NCBI GenBank assembly: GCA_045589355.1
Contig: JAZNOW010000040.1
Location: forward strand, 1-51,099
Direction: 5' to 3'
Source: RUG563 sp045589355
GTDB lineage: Bacteria; Bacillota; Clostridia; Christensenellales; Aristaeellaceae
DNA: 51,099 bases
Of this stretch, positions 5,977 through 13,930 are shown one piece after another; the stretch's first letter is position 1; the number at the start of each line of letters is the position of its first letter. The position numbers and the translations under genes are program-made. The notes under the pieces were generated by a model. The model worked only from the letters and a program-made list of their open reading frames with translations. It was not told the origin of the DNA and made no database searches.

Positions 5977-7239
5977 ATGGATGTATCTGCCCGCCGTGCG
6001 TTTAACTTATTGAAAGAATTGGCCTATGTGCGCGTTTCCGGCACCGCAGAAGAAAAGAAAGCAGCGGAGCGGCTGCTTGACGAAGTGAAAAAATGCGGCG
6101 TGGAAGCACAACTGGAGCCTTTTACCGTAAAGAGCGGCAAAGTGAACAAAGCAAAACTGGTTGTAACGGCCCCTTATGTGAAGGAATATGAAGTGACCGG
6201 CTATGAACGCAGTGCGTCCACGCCGGAAGGCGGGCTGGATGCGGAGTTCTATTATGCGGAAAATGTGCTGCCTGTGCACCTGCAGAACTGCAAGGGAAAA
6301 ATTGTGCTGATCAACGGCCGTCTTCGCCGCGGGGATTATGAAAAACTGCAGAAGGCCGGTGCAGCCGCCATTCTTACTTTTTCCGGCACCACCCTGGACC
6401 GCATCAGCGAAACGGATTGCGATATCCGCAAACTGCGGGAAGTGCTGACGGACGAGCTGGGCTTCAATGTGGCTTTGAACATGCGTGCCGCCGATGCGGC
6501 GGAGATTGTGCGCCGTGGCGCAAAAACGATGCACATCGAGGTGGAAAGCGAATGCTTTGACGCCACCAGCCACAACGTGTGTGCCGTGATCGAAGGCACT
6601 ACCTATCCGGATGAGATCATTTCTTTCGGCGCGCATTACGACAGCGTGCATTTTTCCACCGGTGTGTATGACAATATGTCCGGCAGCGTGATCATTATGG
6701 AACTGATGCGCTATTTTGCTGCGCATAAGCCGGCGCGTACCTTGAAGTTCAACTGGTATGGCTCTGAAGAACAGGGGCTGCTGGGCAGCAAGGCATGGAC
6801 GCAGGCCCACAAGGATGAACTGGAAAAGCATGTGCTGATGGTGAATGTGGACGTGGCTGCGGCCACACTGGGCTCCAATTATGTGCCGGTGCTGGCTACG
6901 GAAGGCAGCGTGGGCTATGTGGACGCCATGATGAAGGAAGCCGGCATTCCCTGCAAGGTGGAACTGGATATTTACTCCAGCGACTGTATTCCTTTTGCGG
7001 ACAATGGCGTGCCTGCCATCAACCTGTGCCGTTTCGGGCCCCAGGGGGCCGGGTACATCCACGACCGGCGGGATAACCTCAAGAGCGGCTATCTGGACGA
7101 AAAGGCGCTGGATATTACCCTGCAGCAGGGGCTTGTGCTGGCCAAACGGCTGGATGGCGCCAAGGCATTTCCCATTGAACGGAAGATCAGCGAGGATATC
7201 CAGAAGAAAGTGGACGAATACCTCTTCAAGAAAAAATAA
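5977..7239 (+). CDS. M28 family zinc aminopeptidase with PA domain
   Basis: 420 residues, no signal peptide, so probably cytosolic. M28 enzymes remove N-terminal residues from peptides with two zinc ions. Metal ligands visible: H220 in GAHYDSV, D232 in YDNMSG, E264/E265 in SEEQGLLGS (catalytic Glu and ligand), D292 in VNVDVA, and H362 in YIHDRRDN. A PA (protease-associated) insert lies at about residues 85-190, with NCKGKIVLINGRLRRGDY and KAGAAAILTFSG. Ribosome site GGAGGAAGG. It is followed 38 bases later by a secreted metallopeptidase-like protein, with no terminator between. Confidence 0.9.
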   Translation: MDVSARRAFNLLKELAYVRVSGTAEEKKAAERLLDEVKKCGVEAQLEPFTVKSGKVNKAKLVVTAPYVKEYEVTGYERSASTPEGGLDAEFYYAENVLPVHLQNCKGKIVLINGRLRRGDYEKLQKAGAAAILTFSGTTLDRISETDCDIRKLREVLTDELGFNVALNMRAADAAEIVRRGAKTMHIEVESECFDATSHNVCAVIEGTTYPDEIISFGAHYDSVHFSTGVYDNMSGSVIIMELMRYFAAHKPARTLKFNWYGSEEQGLLGSKAWTQAHKDELEKHVLMVNVDVAAATLGSNYVPVLATEGSVGYVDAMMKEAGIPCKVELDIYSSDCIPFADNGVPAINLCRFGPQGAGYIHDRRDNLKSGYLDEKALDITLQQGLVLAKRLDGAKAFPIERKISEDIQKKVDEYLFKKK

Positions 7240-7277
7240 CAGCAAAGCAAAAACTGCATAGGAGCGGAGGAGAAAGA

Positions 7278-8468
7278 ATGAAGAATGCACATTGTGTCCG
7301 AAAGACGATCAGCCTGATGATTTTATTCTTTCTCCTCTTTTTTGCTTTGCCCTGTTCTGCTGAACAGATGAAAGACCACCCGATGCTGGGGAACATGGGC
7401 AAAGGAGCCTGTACCCAGCTGACAGGGGAAGTAAGCGTACTTGTATTGTTTGTTGATACAGACGGGTTTTTATGGACGGAGGACGATTGCCAGGCCCAGA
7501 AGGGAAAAGTGCTCTCTGCGCTGGAGGTGCTTTCCTCAATGGCAGAACCTTATGGAAAGAGCGTATCGTTTGAAACGGTATATGCAAAAACAAATGCGGA
7601 AACGGATCCCGTGGAGGATTACGATATGTTCCTGACGGAATGCCTTGCAAACATGGAGGAGGCTGAAGCACATAACCGGCAGGATGAGAAAAACTGTTTT
7701 ACCCTTCTTTGCCTGAAACAGGAGGGCCGGGCCGGCGCCCATGCCGATACCCTGTATTGCCTGTCGGAAAGTGTGCTTTCCTATATCGACGATGATAAAA
7801 TGGTGCTGGCGCATGAGATACTGCATCTCTTTGGTGCAAAGGACTATTATTTTCCGGATGCATACGCAGAAAAGGCCCGGGTATATTTCCCCACAAGCCT
7901 GATGCTGAAAACCCGCGAAGAAAGTGAAGTGGACAGCCTGACGGCGTACATCATCGGCTGGACGGATGAAAATGCCATTCAGTTCCTGAAAGCAACGGAA
8001 GACGTGGAATGGGAAGACATAACCGGCGCTTACTACGATACCCTGGACAGCGGCTATGGTATACGGAAAATGGAAAAGAGCACCTATTACGGCCAGCTGT
8101 ACAACGGCCTGCGCCAGGGATATGGGATGGAGATCTGGCAGGATGGCGACCGGTATACGGGTGAATTCTATAACGGCGTTATCCATGGCAAAGGAACCTA
8201 TGAATGGGCGGACGGATCCCGCTATACCGGGGATTACCAGCACGGGCAGCGCACCGGTGCCGGCATATTGTGCTGGGCGGACGGTACGATGTATATCGGC
8301 TCCTTCCGGGATAATTTATTACACGGTGAAGGAATATGCATTTGGCCGGACGGCAGCAAATATGAAGGCTGGTTCAGCAACGGCCTGTTCCACGGTGAAG
8401 GGAAATATACCGATGCACAGGGGCAGGTGACGGAAGGACAATGGGAACAGGGACAGCTTGCAGAATAA
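7278..8468 (+). CDS. secreted HExxH metallopeptidase-like protein with C-terminal MORN repeats
   Basis: 396 residues. A signal peptide covers residues 1-28 (hydrophobic LMILFFLLFFALPCSA). The next part holds HEILHLFGAKD at 179-189, an HExxHxxGxxD zinc site of metzincin style with Asp as third ligand, and a later PTSLM that could be a Met-turn. Residues from about 268 to 390 form five MORN-type repeats, each near the pattern Y-x-G-x-[FY]-x-[ND]-G-x-x-x-G-x-G-x-x-x-[WY]-x-D-G. MORN repeats usually bind lipids or proteins. The role is unknown; surface proteolysis anchored by the repeats is an inference. The start has GGAGGAGAAAG just upstream. Confidence 0.75.
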   Translation: MKNAHCVRKTISLMILFFLLFFALPCSAEQMKDHPMLGNMGKGACTQLTGEVSVLVLFVDTDGFLWTEDDCQAQKGKVLSALEVLSSMAEPYGKSVSFETVYAKTNAETDPVEDYDMFLTECLANMEEAEAHNRQDEKNCFTLLCLKQEGRAGAHADTLYCLSESVLSYIDDDKMVLAHEILHLFGAKDYYFPDAYAEKARVYFPTSLMLKTREESEVDSLTAYIIGWTDENAIQFLKATEDVEWEDITGAYYDTLDSGYGIRKMEKSTYYGQLYNGLRQGYGMEIWQDGDRYTGEFYNGVIHGKGTYEWADGSRYTGDYQHGQRTGAGILCWADGTMYIGSFRDNLLHGEGICIWPDGSKYEGWFSNGLFHGEGKYTDAQGQVTEGQWEQGQLAE

Positions 8469-8480
8469 GAAAGGCATACA

Positions 8481-9455
8481 ATGGAAACTATTCGGAGATT
8501 GACCCATTTGCTTGGCCTTGGCCAATGCATAAAAACGCCTGTACAGGTTCAGGGCGGACTGATGCACAAAATGTATCATGTGTGCACGCAAAAGGGCGAA
8601 TATGCCCTGAAACTTCTCAATGAACAGGTGATGAAACGGAAGACGGCGCTTGGGAACATGATCCTTTCCGAAAGAATAGCGGAATTGTTTTCGGAGATTG
8701 TTCCGGCGGTGGCCGCCGTCAGAATCAACGGTAACCATGTGCATTTGCTGGAGGGAAAACATTGCATAGTCTATCCCTGGGTGGAAGGCAGAAGCATTTT
8801 TCCGCCGCAAATCCGGCCGGAACATTGCGAAAAAATCGGGCAGATGCTGGGAAAGATGCATGGGGTGCATTTGCCAGTGGAAGAAACAGCAAAGGAAACT
8901 GCGGACGACCCCCTGCCGGATTGGCGCATGTTTGCATCCTGCAAGGAAACGTGGGCCGGGCCGCTGATAGAAAAAATACCTTTGCTGGAGGAAATGCATA
9001 AAAAAGCAGCATTTGCCAAAAAGGAATTGGCAAATGAACAAGTGATCAGCCACCGGGATATGGACCCCAAGAATGTGCTTTGGCAAAACGGCGATCCCTT
9101 GCTGATCGACTGGGAAGCGGCCGGCTATGTGAACCCCTGGCAGGAACTGATGGAAAACCTGTTCTATTGGGCGGATGATGGAAAGGGCGGCTTGCAGAAA
9201 GACCATTTTCAGGCCCTTGTAAAGGCGTATGGCAAAGAATGCAGCCTTGCCGGTGCTCTCTGGGAAAAGGCACTGGAAGGCAGCATTCTGGGCGTGCTGG
9301 AATGGCTGCATTACAACGCCTGCCGCGCATGGGGAACGGATGCTGCCGATGAAGGGGAAAAGGCCCTTGGCAGGCAGCAGGCGGCGCTTGCTTTGGAGCA
9401 GCTTGGCACCTGGGAAGAAAAAAAGAAAAACGCGCTTGCATGGCTGAAGGAATAA
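8481..9455 (+). CDS. aminoglycoside phosphotransferase-fold small-molecule kinase
   Basis: 324 residues of APH/choline kinase fold. Catalytic loop SHRDMDPKNVLW has H191 and D193/D195, and the Mg-binding LLIDWEAAG has D210. An N-terminal lobe with YALKLLNEQV supplies the ATP-contacting lysine. APH-fold proteins phosphorylate antibiotics, choline, fructosamines or homoserine-like substrates; nothing here fixes the substrate, and a resistance role should not be assumed. The gene starts 12 bases after the MORN-protein stop with AGAATAAGAAAGG before it, so the two are probably one transcript. Two hairpin terminators follow. Confidence 0.8.
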   Translation: METIRRLTHLLGLGQCIKTPVQVQGGLMHKMYHVCTQKGEYALKLLNEQVMKRKTALGNMILSERIAELFSEIVPAVAAVRINGNHVHLLEGKHCIVYPWVEGRSIFPPQIRPEHCEKIGQMLGKMHGVHLPVEETAKETADDPLPDWRMFASCKETWAGPLIEKIPLLEEMHKKAAFAKKELANEQVISHRDMDPKNVLWQNGDPLLIDWEAAGYVNPWQELMENLFYWADDGKGGLQKDHFQALVKAYGKECSLAGALWEKALEGSILGVLEWLHYNACRAWGTDAADEGEKALGRQQAALALEQLGTWEEKKKNALAWLKE

Positions 9456-9460
9456 AAAAG

Positions 9461-9485
9461 AAACGCTGCCGTATATGCAGCGTTT
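9461..9485. terminator. hairpin between convergent genes (first)
   Basis: AAACGCTGC (9461-9469) pairs with GCAGCGTTT (9477-9485), 7-base loop. It has A-tracts upstream and weak T content downstream, and stands 6 bases past the APH-like stop. Confidence 0.65.
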
Positions 9486-9494
9486 ACACGAAAA

Positions 9495-9526
9495 AAGGAA
9501 GCGATGAATTCGCTTCCTTTTGTTTT
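9495..9526. terminator. bidirectional terminator
   Basis: AAAGGAAGCG (9495-9504) pairs with CGCTTCCTTT (9511-9520). AAAAAA precedes and TTTTGTTTTT follows, so it can end the APH-like transcript on plus and the CofE-like transcript on minus. Confidence 0.85.
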
Positions 9527-10719
9527 TAGTAGGTGGTGTAGTTATCGAAGTAGCCCTGAATGAACACGATGGGGGTGCCCTTGTCGCCGGAGCCGCTGGT
9601 CAGGTCGCACAGGGAACCGATCAGGTCGGTCAGGCGGCGGGGGGTGGTGCCTTCGGATACCATCTGGCCCACCAGGTTGTTATCCTTTTCCTGAATCTTG
9701 CCCTTGATGGCTTCTTTCAGTTCATCGCCGGACAGATCGGAAAATTCGTTATCGGCCAGGTATTTCAGCTTCAGTTCGTTGGGGGTGCCTTCCAGGCCGG
9801 CGGTGTAAGCGGGGGACACAACCGGGTCCGCCAGTTCCCAGATCTTGCCCACGGGATCCTTGAAAGCGCCGTCGCCGTACACCATCACTTCGATCTTCTT
9901 GCCGGTGGCTTGATACAGGTTCTGCTGGATGGCATCCACGATGGGCTGGCATTCGCGGGGGAAGAGCTTCACTTTATCTTCGGTGGCCTTGTTGGAGCCC
10001 AGCAGGCCGTAAGATTCATTGTAGCCGCTGCCGTTGACGGAAGCGTTGAGAATTTCATCCAGGCCCAGCACGATATCGGCGCCGGCAGCCTTCAGGATGC
10101 GCTTGGTGCGGAAGCGGGAATGGATGTCGCAGCAAAGCACGTTCTTGGTGTAGGGAAGAATGGCTTTAGCGTTATTGGCAAAAATGATTTCGCAATCAGC
10201 GCCGGCTTCCCGGATCACTTCTTCATAATAGGCCACATAATCCATGCCGGTGAAGGTGTGCTTTTCGTAGCCGAACAGCTCGCGGTATTTTTCCAGCGTG
10301 AGCACATCGCTGTAGGGGTTCACGCCCATTTCGTCCACCTTATCCAGAGAAACAAGATGGTTGCCTACTTCATCGGAGGGATAGGACAGCATCAGCACCA
10401 CTTTCTTGGCGCCCATGGCGATACCGCGCAGGCAAATGGCAAAGCGGTTGCGGCTGAGGATGGGGAAAATAACGCCCACCGTTTCACCGCCGAACTTTGC
10501 TTTCACATCGGCAGCAATATCATCAACCGTGGCATAATTGCCCTGGGCACGGGCCACAATGGCCTCCGTCATGGCAACCACATCGCGGTCGTTAAAGGAG
10601 AAAGGCGCATCTTTAGAAGCTTCCAGAACGGATTCGGTTACGATTTTGACAATATCGTCGCCAGCTTTGATAATGGGTGCTCTTACGCCCCGGGAAACAG
10701 TGCCGATCATACGACTCAT
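9526..10719 (-). CDS. F420-0:gamma-glutamyl ligase (CofE) family protein, function uncertain
   Basis: 397 residues with the F420 ligase fold. In methanogens and actinobacteria CofE adds glutamate to coenzyme F420-0. In this type of organism no F420 is expected, and homologues of this length occur in many Clostridia without other F420 genes, so the true substrate is open. Seen here: N-terminal GTVSRGVRAPIIKAGDDI, which is the family's first strand-loop, a central KAAGADIVLGLDEILNAS, and MVYGDGAFKDPVGKIWELADP, probably part of the metal/nucleotide site. Own promoter on minus, AAGGAGAT ribosome site upstream; a second ATG three codons in is an alternative start. Confidence 0.75.
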   Translation of the reverse strand: MSRMIGTVSRGVRAPIIKAGDDIVKIVTESVLEASKDAPFSFNDRDVVAMTEAIVARAQGNYATVDDIAADVKAKFGGETVGVIFPILSRNRFAICLRGIAMGAKKVVLMLSYPSDEVGNHLVSLDKVDEMGVNPYSDVLTLEKYRELFGYEKHTFTGMDYVAYYEEVIREAGADCEIIFANNAKAILPYTKNVLCCDIHSRFRTKRILKAAGADIVLGLDEILNASVNGSGYNESYGLLGSNKATEDKVKLFPRECQPIVDAIQQNLYQATGKKIEVMVYGDGAFKDPVGKIWELADPVVSPAYTAGLEGTPNELKLKYLADNEFSDLSGDELKEAIKGKIQEKDNNLVGQMVSEGTTPRRLTDLIGSLCDLTSGSGDKGTPIVFIQGYFDNYTTY

Positions 10720-10779
10720 ACCGTTTTACATCTCCTTCGCATTCAGCATGTATCATGCTTCAAATCAAACAACTTACAA

Positions 10780-10808
10780 ATTATATCATTACAAGGAAAT
10801 GTTTTCAA
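10780..10808 (-). promoter_or_regulatory. sigma-A promoter of the CofE-like gene
   Basis: On minus, TTGAAA (10808-10803), 17 bases, TATAAT (10785-10780). Confidence 0.7.
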
Positions 10809-10866
10809 TATCATTTTTCAAAAAAATTCTCAGAGCCCACCCGGAAAAGGCTTTATTTGCAGAAAT

Positions 10867-10942
10867 TGTCGAAAATTTCTGTGTGTGCTTGCATAAACAG
10901 ACATTTTTCGAGGCAGGATAAGAATGTACACATTTTGAATTT
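10867..10942 (+). promoter_or_regulatory. Spo0A box and sigma-H-type promoter of spoIIA
   Basis: TGTCGAA at 10867-10873 is a perfect 0A box. Downstream, GCAGGATAA at 10913-10921 fits the sigma-H -35 pattern RNAGGAWWW, and GAATTT at 10937-10942 fits the core of RNNGAATWW, with the expected spacing (15 bases from WWW to GAAT). The R position of the -10 element is T, the one mismatch. The predicted start is near 10950, ahead of GGGAGGG. This is the arrangement known for spoIIA in Bacillus, and a SigH gene is present in this window. Confidence 0.65.
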
Positions 10943-10971
10943 AGAAACACAAACAGAGGGAGGGATGCGCC

Positions 10972-11271
10972 ATGCGGCTTGAAAGAAAGCAGAATGCAGT
11001 AACTGTCTACCTGGAAGGGGAGCTGGATCACTTCAGTGCACAGCAGATCCGCAGAATGCTGGACCAGTGCATACAGGAAAATGATGTAAAAAAACTGGTG
11101 CTGGATATGAAGGGAATGACCTTTATGGATTCCAGCGGGATCGGCGTGATTCTGGGCCGGTACAAAATGATGCGCCAGAAGGGCGGAAGATTGGCCGTGA
11201 GGAATATGAACAAGCAGGTGGAAAAAGTGTTCAGGCTGTCCGCTATGGATCAGATCATTGATGTGGAATGA
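10972..11271 (+). CDS. spoIIAA: anti-sigma F factor antagonist SpoIIAA
   Basis: 99 residues, one STAS domain. In its unphosphorylated form SpoIIAA binds the SpoIIAB-ADP complex and frees sigma F in the forespore. The signature is LDMKGMTFMDSSGIGVILGRYK-like: FMDSSGIGVILGRYK is present, with S54/S55 holding the phosphorylated serine (B. subtilis Ser58). The length is somewhat below the 117 of B. subtilis, missing mostly C-terminal residues. Ribosome site GGGAGGG at 10959-10965. First gene of a three-gene operon with the canonical order. Confidence 0.95.
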   Translation: MRLERKQNAVTVYLEGELDHFSAQQIRRMLDQCIQENDVKKLVLDMKGMTFMDSSGIGVILGRYKMMRQKGGRLAVRNMNKQVEKVFRLSAMDQIIDVE

Positions 11272-11285
11272 TGGGGGAGAAAAGA

Positions 11286-11717
11286 ATGGAAACGGTCAAT
11301 AAAATGAAAATCACGTTCCTGAGTGTGGCAGAAAACGAAAGCTTTGCCCGTGTGGCAGTAAGCGCTTTTGCGGTGCAGCTGAACCCCACGCTGGATGTGC
11401 TGGCGGATATCAAAACCGCCGTCAGCGAAGCGGTGACCAATGCCATTGTGCATGGCTACAAAGACAGGATGGGCATGGTGGAAGTGGCAGCGGAATTGTA
11501 CCCGGACGGCATACTGCACCTGATTGTATCCGACGAAGGGTGCGGGATATGCGATATTGAACAGGCCATGCAGCCCTTTTTTACCACCCAGCCGGAAAAA
11601 GAACGGTCCGGGATGGGGTTTTCGGTGATGCAGACGTTCATGGACAACGTAGAGGTACATTCAGCAAAAGGAAAAGGCACAAGCGTTATCATGGAAAAGA
11701 AGCTGACGGTAAGCTGA
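11286..11717 (+). CDS. spoIIAB: anti-sigma F factor SpoIIAB (serine kinase)
   Basis: 143 residues, GHKL/HATPase_c fold. It holds sigma F inactive and phosphorylates SpoIIAA. Close to B. subtilis SpoIIAB along its whole length: ENESFARVAVSAFAVQLNPT, the N box in AVSEAVTNAIVHGY, DEGCGI, and the ATP-lid ERSGMGFSVMQTFMD. The ATG at 11286 gives the N-terminus METVNKMKITF, matching relatives, and has GGGGGAG at 11272-11278; the longer frame starting at 11268 would overlap spoIIAA. One base separates its stop from sigF. Confidence 0.96.
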   Translation: METVNKMKITFLSVAENESFARVAVSAFAVQLNPTLDVLADIKTAVSEAVTNAIVHGYKDRMGMVEVAAELYPDGILHLIVSDEGCGICDIEQAMQPFFTTQPEKERSGMGFSVMQTFMDNVEVHSAKGKGTSVIMEKKLTVS

Positions 11718-11718
11718 A

Positions 11719-12369
11719 ATGGAAGATATCCGAAAGGCCCAGGCAGGGAATGAACACGCAATGGGACGGCTGATGCGCCGGCATGCAAGGCTGGTGCAGG
11801 CGCTGGCCATGCGCTTTGAACAGAAGCAGGATGCGTTTCAGGCAGGGTGTGTAGGGCTGATGAAGGCGATACGCGGTTTTGATGTTTCCAGAAATTGCGC
11901 TTTTTCCACCTATGCCGTGCCGCTGATACTGGGAGAAATGCGGCATACCAGGGAAAAGCGGCTGAACTGGCGGCAGGAAAAGAAGCTCTATGCCGCCAAC
12001 CGGATGCGGGATGAAATGATCCGGCAATACGGAAGGGAACCTACGGTGAGAGAACTTTCGGAGAAAACAGGCATTGCCTGCGCAGAGCTTGCGCTTTTGC
12101 TGGAATGCACACGGCCGGTGCAGCTGGAAGGCGAGGGGGATGTATTTGCCATGATCCCCGATCCAAAGGGGGAGGGATGGCTGCAGCGTTTTTTCATCCG
12201 GGATATTCTGGACAGAATGCCGGCGGAGTACAGCTACATCCTGCGGCACCGGTTTATGCTGGATGAAAGCCAGGTGCAGATCGCCTGTCGGCTGCACACC
12301 AACCAATCCACCGTATCCAGAACCGAAAAAAAGGCCAGGCTGATGTTCATTTCAGCCTGGCAGGGATAA
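11719..12369 (+). CDS. sigF: sporulation sigma factor sigma F (SpoIIAC), short and divergent
   Basis: 216 residues against 255 in B. subtilis. Sigma F directs early forespore transcription. Region 2 is clear (FQAGCVGLMKAIRGFDVS, then FSTYAVPLILGEMRH), region 3 has REPTVRELSEKTGI, and region 4 has ILRHRFMLDESQVQIACRL and NQSTVSRTEKKA. Compared with B. subtilis it lacks part of the N-terminus and the RDDGTVKVSRSL part of region 3.0, here replaced by REKRLNWRQEK. Assignment rests on its position after spoIIAB and the FSTYAVPxIxGE motif. Its last codons also encode the terminator of the convergent gene. Confidence 0.9.
   Translation: MEDIRKAQAGNEHAMGRLMRRHARLVQALAMRFEQKQDAFQAGCVGLMKAIRGFDVSRNCAFSTYAVPLILGEMRHTREKRLNWRQEKKLYAANRMRDEMIRQYGREPTVRELSEKTGIACAELALLLECTRPVQLEGEGDVFAMIPDPKGEGWLQRFFIRDILDRMPAEYSYILRHRFMLDESQVQIACRLHTNQSTVSRTEKKARLMFISAWQG
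12325..12361 (-). terminator. minus-strand terminator inside the 3' end of sigF
   Basis: GCCAGGCTGA (12334-12343) pairs perfectly with TCAGCCTGGC (12352-12361) around an 8-base loop. On minus it is followed by TTTTTTTT (from the A8 at 12325-12332), 17 bases past the UMF1 stop at 12379. It lies fully within sigF coding sequence. Confidence 0.85.
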
Positions 12370-12378
12370 ACATGACAA

Positions 12379-13905
12379 TCAACCTTCGTTTTCCATTTGC
12401 TTTTTGCCAAAGAGAAGGATGGCAAAGCCTACGCAAAACAGAGCGATCAGGCACAACACGCCGTAGCTGCTGCGGCCGGTCCAGGTGCTCATGGTGGCAT
12501 ACAGGAAGGGGCCCAGCACGGAGGCGAATTTGCCGAAGATATCAAAGAAACCGAAGAATTCGTTGGACCGTTCCTTGGGCACCATTTTGCCGAAGTAGGA
12601 ACGGGATACGGCCTGGATGCCGCCCTGGACCGTGCCCACCAGCAGTGCCATGAACCAGAAAAGAGCGGTGGACGTGGCCCGGGCATTGCGGTAAGCATAG
12701 ACGGTTTCATCGTTTTGCGCAAGGAAAGCAATGTTCTGCTGCACCACACGGTCAACCTGCTGGTTCGTTTTCATATCCTCCGGCATGGCTTCATACCGTT
12801 CAAGCAGCGTTTGCGCAGCATCCTTTTCGACGAAAATATCCATGCTCTCTTCCATCAGGGAGAGGGCGTTTTGGTCATCAATATCATTAAGCGGCACCGT
12901 ATATTCGGCTTTCAGCGCAGCTTCGTATTTTTCCTGATGGGGTTCCAGGGAGAAGCCCATGTAGAAGCCCACGCAGCAGATGAAGATGTACACCAAAATG
13001 GCGCCCATGAGGGCCTTGCGGGCGGAGATCTTTTTTGCAATGCGGGGGAAGATGATGGAACAGGGCATGGCCACCACCTGGGTGATGAGCAGGGCCAGGA
13101 TCATGCCCACGCTGCCAAGCCCCAGGGCAGAGCCGTAGGCGGTGGAGATATTGATGATGGTGCCCACGCCGTCGATGTAGAAGAAGTAGGCAAGGATGAA
13201 CAGGAACAGGCCTTTGCGCTTGAAAATTTCCTTGGCGGTGTGCCAGGTATTGCTCAGGGTGTTTTTGATGAAGGAACCGGCCTGACGTTCCACAAAATGT
13301 TCCTGATGCACGTTTTTGACAAAGGGAATGGAGAAAATGATCCACCAGACGCTGGTAATGACCACGGAGAATTTCTGGGCGAACACACTGCCGTAGCCCA
13401 GTACCAATAGCATCACAATGGAAAGGACGAAGGGAATGGTACTGCCGCCGATATAGCCCATGGCATAGCCCCAGGAGGACACTTTGTCCATGCGTTCGTT
13501 ATCGGTGACGTCGGTGAGGAAGGAATCATAAAAGAGGTTGGAGCCGGCAAAGCCGATGCGGCTGATCACATAGCCAACCAGCATCACGCGCCAGTCGTTC
13601 GTCAGGGCAATGACGGCGGTGAACACAACGCCGGCGATAAGGAAAGCATTGAACAGTTTTTTCTTCATGCCTTTAAAGTCTGCCGCGGCGCCAAGGAAGG
13701 GGGCAAGCAGCGCCACAATGAAGGTGGCGGCGGAGGTGGCATAGCCCCACCAGATATCGCCGGCTTCCCCGGCAATGGCTACGAAGATGGTGGGGAAGAT
13801 GGCCGCCATGATGTTGGTGGCGTAAACGGAGTTGGCCCAGTCATACATGATCCAGCTCCATTCTTTTTTGCTGAACCGCTTTTTCTTTTCCGTGATTTCT
13901 GTCAT
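12379..13905 (-). CDS. MFS transporter, UMF1 (VPS22/ATG22-like) family
   Basis: 508 residues with about 12 membrane helices. The start WIMYDWANSVYATNIMAAIFP is the UMF1 family hallmark, followed by GYATSAATFIVALLAPFLGAAADF and, near the end, GGIQAVSRSYFGKMVPKERSNEFFGFF. A hydrophilic stretch of about 95 residues (from LEPHQEKYEAALKAEY to YRNARAT) separates two helices in the second half and is longer than I expect for the family. UMF1 substrates are not defined; a link to amino acid efflux is only suggested by fungal Atg22. It is the last gene of an operon behind the AAA and TIM-barrel genes (25- and 14-base gaps). Confidence 0.85.
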   Translation of the reverse strand: MTEITEKKKRFSKKEWSWIMYDWANSVYATNIMAAIFPTIFVAIAGEAGDIWWGYATSAATFIVALLAPFLGAAADFKGMKKKLFNAFLIAGVVFTAVIALTNDWRVMLVGYVISRIGFAGSNLFYDSFLTDVTDNERMDKVSSWGYAMGYIGGSTIPFVLSIVMLLVLGYGSVFAQKFSVVITSVWWIIFSIPFVKNVHQEHFVERQAGSFIKNTLSNTWHTAKEIFKRKGLFLFILAYFFYIDGVGTIINISTAYGSALGLGSVGMILALLITQVVAMPCSIIFPRIAKKISARKALMGAILVYIFICCVGFYMGFSLEPHQEKYEAALKAEYTVPLNDIDDQNALSLMEESMDIFVEKDAAQTLLERYEAMPEDMKTNQQVDRVVQQNIAFLAQNDETVYAYRNARATSTALFWFMALLVGTVQGGIQAVSRSYFGKMVPKERSNEFFGFFDIFGKFASVLGPFLYATMSTWTGRSSYGVLCLIALFCVGFAILLFGKKQMENEG

Positions 13906-13930
13906 GGATGGAACCTCCTTTTCGTTCGTC

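Noticed and set aside
8481..9455. Antibiotic resistance gene
   Set aside because: APH fold only; no close similarity to a resistance enzyme that I can name, and many such kinases act on metabolites.
9520..10896. 458-residue plus-strand open frame across the CofE-like gene
   Set aside because: It is the shadow of the minus-strand gene: Gly/His/Ala-rich, without a ribosome site, and the minus frame has clear homology motifs.
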